From Rhodothermia bacterium (lineage in GTDB: Bacteria; Bacteroidota; Rhodothermia; Rhodothermales; JABDKH01), in NCBI GenBank assembly GCA_030431165.1, contig JAUIJQ010000224.1, forward strand, positions 1 through 6,032: DNA of 6,032 nucleotides, read 5' to 3'. Position numbers and translations under genes: made by a program. The notes below the pieces were generated by a model. That model did not search any database. It saw nothing but the letters and a program-made list of their open reading frames with translations, and was not told the origin of the DNA. Each line of letters begins with the position of its first letter. The stretch's first letter is position 1. This document shows positions 1 through 6,032 of this stretch, in pieces.

Positions 1-1735
1 AGCCGCGTCGGTTCTGCAGTAGTATTGTCTGCTCGCCGTTGCGCAGTCGCGCCGAAATTGCCGACCGCAGGGGGCCTGACAAGATCCCTTCAAGTCGCCC
101 CCGTTTCTTCTCCTTCGTCAGATCAACAACGTGGACCTTTGGCAGGCTGGCCTCGACGCCATCTGCGGCCGGAGCCCGGCGACGCATTTCGAGGTATCCG
201 TATTTGTCCGCGCGCGCGTTGGCGTACGACTCGAGGCTTGGCGTTGCCGATCCAAGCACACACACTGCGTTGTTCAGCCGCGCCCGTACGACCGCGACGT
301 CCCGTGCGTGGTAGCGTGGTGCCGGATCAAATTGCTTGTAGCTCTGCTCGTGCTCTTCGTCAACAACGATGAGGCCGACGTTCTCCAGCGGGGCAAGTAT
401 CGCCGACCGCGGGCCGATAACAATGCGATGGCGCCCCTCGCGGATATGCCGCCAGGAATCGTATCGCTCACCCGGCGCCATCCGCGAATGCAGGACGGCA
501 ATGTCGTCTCCAAAATGGGCCGTAAAACGCGCAACCGTCTGCGGCGTCAGGGCGATCTCCGGGACAAGAATAATTCCCGTACGGCCCTGATCGAGTGCGG
601 CCTTCAGCGCACGGATGTATACCTCGGTTTTGCCGCTGCCCGTAATACCGTGCAACAGGTATGTACTGTAGCGCTTGTCTGATATCGCTCCTTCTATCGC
701 ATCGAGTGCCTGCTGCTGTTCTGCGTGTAGTGTCACGCCCATGCGCACACGGTTCGATGAACCAGTGGCGTCTGACGTGTTTCCGTGACGCGACACCTCC
801 TGGTCGTCTTCCTGTAGCACGCCTTTGTCGACAAGTCCTTTCAGCGATGCAGAAGACGCCTCGGCCAATTCGAGAACGCGCGTCCTGAGAGCCGGGTAGT
901 CGCCGTCTTCGCGGAGGCCGGCAAGAACCCGCACGATTTGCTTCTGCTTTTCACCTCGCAGCGTTGATAGCAGATCGTCGACGGACCCATCCGCGTCTGC
1001 AAACGAAACGGCCCGGGCGAGTTTTACGCGGACCCGAGCCTTGCGGATGGCTGTGTGCACGGTGACAAGTCCGCGACGCTCAAGTGTATTCAGGGCCGAG
1101 CTCGAGTACCCCGACACCTCACGTCGAAGGCTTTCGACCGAGGCACCATCCCGCGTTTCAACCAATCCCAAGATTGTTGTAGCGGCGGCGCTGAGTCCGG
1201 CTGTGGCGGCCTTGCGCTCAGCGGCTGAAAGCGGCTCTGGTTCAACACGGCGCACACTTTCAACTTCGATCCCGGCCGGCAGTGCCGCCCGAAGCGCTTC
1301 TCCGGGACCACAATGATAGTAGCCCGCGATCCACTCGCAGAGTTGCAGGAGCTCGGGTGGAACGGCGGGCACGTCATCCAGCACATCGCGCACTTCCTTC
1401 AGCTCCTCCACGCTGCGCTGCCCCCCTTCTGCCTCAAGACCAACAACAACACCCGTCAGGACGCGGTTGCCAAAGGGCACAAGAACACGGGCACCGCGGG
1501 CAACCGATTGCCGGAGGTCTGCCGGGACAGCGTAGTCAAACACGCGGTCCAGCGGTACGGGTATGGCGACCTGTACTACGATAGAATCGTCCGGTGGGAA
1601 AGGCGGAATCAGTTGTGACGGATGGATCGACCCAGGCCGTAGTAGGCTGTGGTCTGTGATCTGCGGCCTGCCGTCAGACCGACAATCGCAGTGGGGCCCG
1701 AAGGCGCTCGATGTTGTCGGCAATAGTCCGGCCAT
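1..1735 (-). CDS. priA: Primosomal protein N' (replication restart helicase PriA), 3' end cut by window edge
   Basis: PriA is a superfamily 2 DNA helicase that recognises stalled or repaired forks and starts reloading of the replicative helicase. The frame is open without a stop to position 1, giving 578 codons from the ATG at 1735. In order: an N-terminal 3'-end DNA-binding domain starting near residue 54 (VQVAIPVPLDRVFDYAVP); a winged-helix stretch near 179-225; a second helix-turn-helix-like stretch; Walker A GITGSGKT at 363-370; the motif VPEIALTPQ; DEEH at 459-462; GSATPSLES from 495; and LLQNRRG at 572-578. The zinc-binding cysteines and C-terminal helicase lobe lie beyond the window. 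The gene follows rpe. The start is uncertain: the ATG at 1735 overlaps rpe by 62 bp and adds about 53 unconserved residues. The only other start-like codon seen nearer the conserved domain is a CTG at 1612. Identity is very secure; the 5' boundary is not. Confidence 0.95.
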   Translation of the reverse strand, partial: MAGLLPTTSSAFGPHCDCRSDGRPQITDHSLLRPGSIHPSQLIPPFPPDDSIVVQVAIPVPLDRVFDYAVPADLRQSVARGARVLVPFGNRVLTGVVVGLEAEGGQRSVEELKEVRDVLDDVPAVPPELLQLCEWIAGYYHCGPGEALRAALPAGIEVESVRRVEPEPLSAAERKAATAGLSAAATTILGLVETRDGASVESLRREVSGYSSSALNTLERRGLVTVHTAIRKARVRVKLARAVSFADADGSVDDLLSTLRGEKQKQIVRVLAGLREDGDYPALRTRVLELAEASSASLKGLVDKGVLQEDDQEVSRHGNTSDATGSSNRVRMGVTLHAEQQQALDAIEGAISDKRYSTYLLHGITGSGKTEVYIRALKAALDQGRTGIILVPEIALTPQTVARFTAHFGDDIAVLHSRMAPGERYDSWRHIREGRHRIVIGPRSAILAPLENVGLIVVDEEHEQSYKQFDPAPRYHARDVAVVRARLNNAVCVLGSATPSLESYANARADKYGYLEMRRRAPAADGVEASLPKVHVVDLTKEKKRGRLEGILSGPLRSAISARLRNGEQTILLQNRRG

Positions 1736-2354
1736 CCGACCGGCCAAACACGGCGCTACCGGCGACGAGTACATCCGCGCCCGCATCAACGATTGACCGG
1801 ATGTTGTCGGGCTTGACGCCGCCGTCTACCTGCAGGTAGGCATCCGAACCGATCTCGTCGAGCCGTTCGCGAATTGCGGCAATTCGGCGCGTGCTTGCCG
1901 GAATGTAGGATTGTCCGCCAAACCCGGGGTTCACCGACATGACCAGCAGCAAATCCGCAATCTCGTAGGCCTCATCCAATGTAGATAGGGACGTTGCCGG
2001 ATTTAATGTAACGCCAGCCAGCGCGCCGGCACTTCTGATCTGCTGAACCGTGCGGTGTAGGTGCGGACACGTCTCAACATGCACCGTGACGATACGCGCA
2101 CCGGCGTCCACAAACGCACCGATGTAGCGCTCCGGCTTCTCAATCATGAGATGCACGTCAAGCACAACGCCGGCTGTCTCACACTGATTGCGGATGGACC
2201 GAACAACCGGCGGGCCAATCGTAATGTTGGGCACAAAATGCCCATCCATTACATCGACGTGCAGCCAGTCAATTCCCGCATCGATCACTGCGGCAATGTC
2301 ATTGCCGAGATTTGCAAAGTCAGCGGACAGGATCGACGGGGCTATACGAGCCAT
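1674..2354 (-). CDS. rpe: Ribulose-phosphate 3-epimerase
   Basis: This enzyme interconverts D-ribulose 5-phosphate and D-xylulose 5-phosphate in the cytoplasmic pentose phosphate pathway. The 226-residue product has the usual length for this TIM-barrel family and looks complete. Family motifs are in the expected order: SILSADF at 7-13, HVDVMDGHFVPN at 32-43, DVHLMIE at 66-72, MSVNPGFGGQ at 139-148, VDGG at 176-179 and a late GSAVF. From family knowledge, H32, D34, H68 and D177 are the metal ligands, and D34 and D177 the catalytic acid/base pair; all are present. The ATG lies 3 nt after the nuoH stop (TGA TCC ATG), which suggests translational coupling, as no Shine-Dalgarno motif is visible. 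The start is well placed because the conserved SILSADF follows directly. The 3' end probably overlaps the start of priA. Nothing suggests damage or transfer. Confidence 0.97.
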   Translation of the reverse strand: MARIAPSILSADFANLGNDIAAVIDAGIDWLHVDVMDGHFVPNITIGPPVVRSIRNQCETAGVVLDVHLMIEKPERYIGAFVDAGARIVTVHVETCPHLHRTVQQIRSAGALAGVTLNPATSLSTLDEAYEIADLLLVMSVNPGFGGQSYIPASTRRIAAIRERLDEIGSDAYLQVDGGVKPDNIRSIVDAGADVLVAGSAVFGRSDGRTIADNIERLRAPLRLSV

Positions 2355-2357
2355 GGA

Positions 2358-3368
2358 TCACGCAAAGATGGCCATCACGACGGCGACGAGGAAAACCCAG
2401 ACAAGCGCAATCGGAAGCATGTACATCCAACCAAGCTGCATGAGTTGGCTGTACTTGAAACGCGGCAGCGTCCAGCGCACCCAGATGAACACAAAGGCGA
2501 AGAAGGCGGCCTTGAGTCCGAGCGCCAGGAGCTGCAGGGTCGTCAGCAGCCACGTCATCCCATTGTCGACGAACACGTGGGCGTACAGGTTCTCAAATGG
2601 AAGCAGATAGCCGCCGAAGAAGAACGTGACGATTACGAATGACGCGATAAACAGATTGACGTATTCAGCAAGGAAGAACATGCCGAACTTCATACCCGAG
2701 TATTCGGTGTGGTATCCACCAACGAGTTCCTGTTCTGCTTCCGGAAGGTCAAACGGTGCGCGGTTTGTTTCGGCGAATGCTGTAACGATGAAGAGAATGC
2801 ATCCTACCGGATTACGGAAAACATTCCAGACCACGTTCTGCGCCTCGACGATGTCCATCATCCGAAGGGAACCGGTCATCAGGATCACCGAAACAACGGC
2901 GAGTCCCATCGTCAGCTCGTAGGAAATCATCTGGGCGGATGATCGCAATCCACCGAGGAGCGAGTACTTGGAGTTGGAGCTCCAGCCGGCAAGCGTCACG
3001 CCGTAAACCGCAATGGACGTCAGCGCCAACAGCGCAAGGGCGCCGACACCCACGTCGGCGACGACAACACCTCGAGCAAGGGGAAGCAGCGCAACCGTGG
3101 TCATCGCCACCACAACCATGAGCCAGGGCGCGAATGAGTGAATAAACGGGTTCGCAACGGCAGGCCTGATGTCCTCTTTGAAGACGAGCTTGACCACGTC
3201 GGCAAATGGCTGGAGCAAACCCCACGGTCCGACGCGGTTTGGCCCCGGCCGGTTGTGGATGTAAGCAGACACCTTGCGTTCGGCGTACACGAGCACCGAT
3301 GCGGAAAGCAGGAAAACGTTGATCAGTCCAAATCCGATCAGCGCTATTACGGCCAGTGGCAGGTCCAT
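2358..3368 (-). CDS. nuoH: NADH-quinone oxidoreductase subunit H (complex I membrane subunit)
   Basis: NuoH (Nqo8/ND1 family) is the membrane subunit that touches the hydrophilic arm of complex I and forms much of the quinone-entry pocket. The 336-residue product is of family length and has about eight hydrophobic segments (roughly 5-27, 79-98, 105-127, 148-165, 188-198, 229-253, 272-297 and 314-335). Family signatures are clear: YAERK at 28-32, the following loop with RPGPNRVGPWGLLQPFAD at 40-57, the S/G-rich SKYSLLGGLRSSAQMISYE at 133-151, and AETNRAPFDLPEAEQELVGG at 199-218 followed by a conserved HTEYSGMKFG stretch. The acidic residues of these cytoplasmic loops, typical of the quinone cavity, are kept. 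The ATG lies 69 bp after nuoG and 1 nt after a 10-bp palindrome, with no Shine-Dalgarno motif. Its stop is 3 nt before rpe rather than before nuoI, the common neighbour. Confidence 0.98.
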   Translation of the reverse strand: MDLPLAVIALIGFGLINVFLLSASVLVYAERKVSAYIHNRPGPNRVGPWGLLQPFADVVKLVFKEDIRPAVANPFIHSFAPWLMVVVAMTTVALLPLARGVVVADVGVGALALLALTSIAVYGVTLAGWSSNSKYSLLGGLRSSAQMISYELTMGLAVVSVILMTGSLRMMDIVEAQNVVWNVFRNPVGCILFIVTAFAETNRAPFDLPEAEQELVGGYHTEYSGMKFGMFFLAEYVNLFIASFVIVTFFFGGYLLPFENLYAHVFVDNGMTWLLTTLQLLALGLKAAFFAFVFIWVRWTLPRFKYSQLMQLGWMYMLPIALVWVFLVAVVMAIFA

Positions 3369-3369
3369 T

Positions 3370-3379
3370 CGGATATCCG
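3370..3379. other. Perfect 10-bp palindrome just upstream of the nuoH start
   Basis: CGGATATCCG is self-complementary and ends one base before the nuoH ATG, where a ribosome binding site would normally sit. In RNA it could form at most a 3-bp stem around AUAU, so a stable hairpin is unlikely. A DNA-level site or chance are both possible. Confidence 0.3.
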
Positions 3380-3400
3380 GGCTACCGTGTGTGGTTCGGT

Positions 3401-3440
3401 TTCGGGGTCAGTTGGGGTCAACTGGGATCAACAGGAATTA
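3401..3440 (-). repeat. Four imperfect 10-bp tandem units in the nuoG-nuoH gap
   Basis: Read on the plus strand, this stretch has a 10-base period: GGGGTCA at 3404-3410 and again at 3414-3420, GGGATCA at 3424-3430 and the weaker GGAATTA at 3434-3440. The last unit includes the nuoG stop codon, so the array begins at the very end of nuoG and runs into the spacer. In the minus-strand transcript, CAGTTG (3424-3419) and CAACTG (3414-3409) can pair as a 6-bp stem with a 4-nt loop. No U-tract follows, so this is not an intrinsic terminator. The function is unknown: it could be a regulator site, an RNA element between two genes, or simple repeat slippage. The repeat is directly visible; any role is speculative. 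Confidence 0.5.
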
Positions 3441-5171
3441 ACTGACGGCGGCGCCGATGTCGGCCAGGCGCACACCGCCGAGGCCCATCGCATCGTAGGT
3501 CGCACCGCGGAACGCTTCGACTGACTGCTCCACTTCGTCCATGATCTGGCGCGGCCCTTTATAGTCGAGTGACAGCGCGATGCGCGCGGCGACTGCCGGA
3601 ATTGATGTCCAGCCTGGGAGACAGTCGATCTTGTTGTCTTCGACCGACCAACGGTCAAACGGTGTGGCGTGTTCGTCGAGCCGGCTACGGTCGGTCTCCA
3701 TCATCAGCGACCGGTTCATGCTCTTTATCGCTTTCGCGGGCCGGACTCGCTGAGCATGCCCGTCGATGTTTACAAACGTTCCGATCGTTTCAACGATCAT
3801 CGCCGAAGGCAGCGCAACCGACGCAGCCGGCAAGGTCTTGTTTGTCACGTGATGATGATGCAAGATCACCTCCACGTCTTCCAGATCTTCGAGCGACGCA
3901 AGACCAGCGCCAACGGGATCCTCGTTGAGCACGTAGAGGACCTTCACTGCACCCGAGGCAATGCGCGGTTTTACAACTGACGCGTCAACCGGGAGAACGC
4001 CAAGTCGCTCACATCCCTGGGCGTTCGGCGTCTTGTCGTCGGTGACAAGCCAGTTGTCTGCTGCGCCCGCTTTCAGGTTCGGAATGTAGACAGGAGCCGG
4101 CGCACCAAGATGGTTCGCCAGTTTGACCAGCAGGTAGTTGTCTTCGACCGGGGCCTGCGCGGATCCGATAAACATGATCTCGTCGCCCGAGGCACCACGA
4201 AGAATCGCTCCCGCCTTCTCGTACGCTTCGTCCCAACTGACGGGGACCTGTGTAGAGCCCGCGGAAAGCGTGGGGCCCGCCGGTCGATCGTCGTTGAACC
4301 GATCGTAGTCGAGGCGATCTTCATCCGGCAGCCAGAACTCGTTCACCTCAGCGTTTTCGCGCGCGGTCACGTTGACAATCTTGTTGTCTTTGACCCAGTA
4401 GAAGCAGTTTGATCCTTTTGCGTTCGTTGCCGTGATCGACGGCGTCTTGCTGACCTCCCATGCACGCGCCTTGAACCGGAAGTCGATAGAAGTCAGTGCA
4501 CCCACCGGACAGATGTCAATCACGTTCATCGAGTAGGGGTCGTCAAACTCCATACCCGGTGGCGTCATCGGATAGTTCTTTACGCCGCGCCCGATGATCG
4601 TAAGCTGATTACTCTTGGAGATCTCTTCCGTAAAACGAACGCATCGCGTACAGTTGATGCAGCGTTCGCCGTCAAGCATAACGCGCGGCCCAAGCGGTAC
4701 AGCTTTTGGCTTACGCACTTTGCGAAACTCGAAGCGTGACCCCTCGGGACCGTACTTGTATGCCTGGTTCTGCAGCGGACAGTGCCCGGCCTGGTCACAG
4801 ATCGGGCAGTCGAGCGGGTGGTTGATGAGCAGGAGCTCGAGCGTGTCTTTTTGCGCACGCGCAACCAGTTCGTCGGTTCGGCGGGTGTGCACAACCATCC
4901 CGTCTGACAGATCCATCGAACAGGAGGTCTGCAGCTTGGGGAAGTACTGGATCTCCGGATTGCCGTCTTCGTCGAGAACGGGCTGGCGCGTCTCGCGGTC
5001 TACCTTCGGCATACCAACCTTGACGAGACACTGCCGACAGTTGGCCGGGACCGACATCGCCGGATGGTAGCAGAAGTGCGGGACTTCAAGTCCGTTGTCG
5101 AGGCAGAACTGCAGTAGTTTGCCTTTCCCATCGAACTCGTAGGTCCTGTTATCGATCGTGACCTTCGCCAT
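3438..5171 (-). CDS. nuoG: NADH-quinone oxidoreductase subunit G (complex I Fe-S subunit), short form
   Basis: NuoG (Nqo3/NDUFS1 family) passes electrons from NuoF along Fe-S clusters in the hydrophilic arm of complex I. The 577-residue product starts with a ferredoxin-like 2Fe-2S domain (C34, C45, C48, C84), then the His-Cys3 4Fe-4S site (H118, C122, C125, C131), then a second 4Fe-4S site (C171, C174, C177, C221). A molybdopterin-oxidoreductase-like domain follows; it has only C256 where E. coli and Thermus proteins carry the extra N7 cluster motif, so N7 is almost surely absent. The protein is clearly shorter than E. coli NuoG (about 900 residues) and nearer in size to mitochondrial-type subunits. 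A natural HHHH run occurs at 438-441, before a conserved ETIGTFVNIDGHAQRV block at 461-476. The ATG is 48 bp after nuoF with no Shine-Dalgarno motif, and the ferredoxin fold begins right after it, supporting this start. Confidence 0.97.
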   Translation of the reverse strand: MAKVTIDNRTYEFDGKGKLLQFCLDNGLEVPHFCYHPAMSVPANCRQCLVKVGMPKVDRETRQPVLDEDGNPEIQYFPKLQTSCSMDLSDGMVVHTRRTDELVARAQKDTLELLLINHPLDCPICDQAGHCPLQNQAYKYGPEGSRFEFRKVRKPKAVPLGPRVMLDGERCINCTRCVRFTEEISKSNQLTIIGRGVKNYPMTPPGMEFDDPYSMNVIDICPVGALTSIDFRFKARAWEVSKTPSITATNAKGSNCFYWVKDNKIVNVTARENAEVNEFWLPDEDRLDYDRFNDDRPAGPTLSAGSTQVPVSWDEAYEKAGAILRGASGDEIMFIGSAQAPVEDNYLLVKLANHLGAPAPVYIPNLKAGAADNWLVTDDKTPNAQGCERLGVLPVDASVVKPRIASGAVKVLYVLNEDPVGAGLASLEDLEDVEVILHHHHVTNKTLPAASVALPSAMIVETIGTFVNIDGHAQRVRPAKAIKSMNRSLMMETDRSRLDEHATPFDRWSVEDNKIDCLPGWTSIPAVAARIALSLDYKGPRQIMDEVEQSVEAFRGATYDAMGLGGVRLADIGAAVS

Positions 5172-5219
5172 AATTGCTGTCGAGTGCCGTCTTGCTTAGT
5201 ACTCGTAGATTCGGGTCTC

Positions 5220-6032
5220 TTACGCGCTGACCAGTTCTGCCGCGGGGACGACGGATGGTCGGCACTTCGCTTCGAAGTCGCCGCGGAAACGCTCAAGTGT
5301 GTAGCGAACCGGCCACGCTGCGGCGTCTGCCAGCGCGCAAACCGTTCGTCCTTCCATTTCGCTGCACAGGTCGACGAGCAGATCCAGATCGCGCATCGTC
5401 CCTTCGCCTTCGTCAATTTTCGCCACGAGGCGCTCGAGCCAGCCGGTGCCTTCGCGACAAGGCGTGCACTGTCCGCAGCTCTCATGGTGATAGAAGTGCG
5501 AGACGCGGCGGAGCCACTTGACCATGTCGACGTCTTCGTCCATGATCAGCATGCCCGCTGTACCCATCATCGATCCAACCGAGCGAAGGCTGTCTGCATC
5601 CATGCATACGCCATCGATCATGTCGGCCCTGAGGGGGGGCGTTGAGCTGCCGCCGGGGACAACCGCTTTGAGCTTCTTACCGTTGCGCATGCCGCGACAG
5701 ACCTCGTGGATCATGTCGGAGATCAGCATACCGGACGGATATTCATACACACCGGGGCGGTTCACGTGGCCCGAGACGCCGTACAAGACGGGACCCGGCA
5801 GCGTCTCCGCGCCGATGCCCGAAAACCAATCCGCGCCGCGGCTGATGATGAGCGGTACACACGCCAGCGTCTCGACGTTGTTGATCGTTGTCGGCCGACC
5901 CCAGCAACCTACCTGGGCAGGAAATGGAGGTTTGATGCGCGGATACGCTCTCTTCCCTTCGAGCGACTCCATCAGGCTCGTTTCTTCGCCGCAAATGTAG
6001 GCGCCGGCACCTTTGTGAATCACGATGTCGGT
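5220..6032 (-). CDS. nuoF: NADH-quinone oxidoreductase subunit F (NADH-binding subunit), 5' end cut by window edge
   Basis: NuoF (Nqo1/NDUFV1 family) binds NADH and FMN and is the electron entry point of complex I. The last 271 codons are present, and the frame is open to the window edge. The GTG at 6023 is an internal valine, not the start, because the conserved sequence continues upstream of it (TDIVIHKGAGAYICGEET). Visible family features are GAGAYICGEETSLMESLEG, the FMN/NADH-domain stretch RPTTINNVETLA, the GGSSTPPL turn, and the 4Fe-4S (N3) ligands in ESCGQCTPCREG plus the later cysteine in GRTVCALADAAAWPV. The N-terminal glycine-rich nucleotide-binding region, and any nuoE before it, lie outside. 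The gene ends 48 bp before nuoG, consistent with one operon. A C7 tract (5633-5639 on the plus strand as G7) lies in the GGSSTPPL region, and the frame is intact across it. Confidence 0.98.
   Translation of the reverse strand, partial: TDIVIHKGAGAYICGEETSLMESLEGKRAYPRIKPPFPAQVGCWGRPTTINNVETLACVPLIISRGADWFSGIGAETLPGPVLYGVSGHVNRPGVYEYPSGMLISDMIHEVCRGMRNGKKLKAVVPGGSSTPPLRADMIDGVCMDADSLRSVGSMMGTAGMLIMDEDVDMVKWLRRVSHFYHHESCGQCTPCREGTGWLERLVAKIDEGEGTMRDLDLLVDLCSEMEGRTVCALADAAAWPVRYTLERFRGDFEAKCRPSVVPAAELVSA

Noticed and set aside
25..682. Several plus-strand open frames at the left edge (such as 131-682)
   Set aside because: They lie antisense to priA, whose frame carries an unbroken run of helicase motifs; their translations show no recognisable domain.
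2061..2642. Plus-strand open frame of 193 codons across the rpe-nuoH junction
   Set aside because: It is antisense to two clearly conserved genes, and its polar, low-complexity translation is what antisense GC-rich coding DNA tends to give.
3848..3859. HHHH run in NuoG as a metal-binding site
   Set aside because: It is a short run without other ligand spacing, lies in the non-cluster C-terminal domain, and may be a neutral variation.
5181..5205. Possible hairpin in the nuoF-nuoG gap (CGAGT and ACTCG)
   Set aside because: The stem is only 5 bp with a 15-nt loop and no U-tract, which is easily expected by chance.
5633..5639. G7 run (C7 in the coding strand) in nuoF as a slippage or frameshift site
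   Set aside because: The reading frame is intact and the encoded residues (STPPL) fit the family, so there is no sign of programmed or accidental shift.
5184..6000. Plus-strand open frames opposite nuoF (5184-5645 and 5518-6000)
   Set aside because: They mirror nuoF codons, and nuoF has conserved cofactor motifs throughout; no independent coding evidence.

Overview
The window holds five protein genes, all on the minus strand and packed nearly end to end. In transcription order (right to left) they are nuoF (5' end outside the window), nuoG, nuoH, rpe and priA (3' end outside the window). The only non-coding gaps of note are 48 bp between nuoF and nuoG and 69 bp between nuoG and nuoH. nuoH and rpe are 3 nt apart, and rpe and priA probably overlap. 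No RNA gene, mobile element, CRISPR array, terminator or convincing promoter was seen.

The right two thirds encode subunits of the proton-pumping NADH:quinone oxidoreductase (complex I). NuoF oxidises NADH through FMN and a 4Fe-4S centre. NuoG carries electrons through three Fe-S clusters. NuoH is the membrane subunit that helps form the quinone pocket next to the hydrophilic arm. The left third encodes ribulose-phosphate 3-epimerase (pentose phosphate pathway) and then the primosomal helicase PriA (replication restart). nuoI, which often follows nuoH, is absent here, so either the nuo genes are split between loci or this is the end of one nuo cluster.

Organism: moderately GC-rich DNA, none of the four visible gene starts preceded by a clear Shine-Dalgarno sequence, a short NuoG without the N7 cluster ligands, and a long PriA with extra sequence before its helicase core. 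Together these would fit a Bacteroidota or Rhodothermota-like bacterium. That is inference from general features, not from a database match.

These are ordinary housekeeping genes and I found no sign of a new biological system. The points most worth a second look are the nuoH-rpe-priA junction, the unusual start region of priA, and a short array of 10-bp repeats plus a palindrome in the nuoG-nuoH gap.
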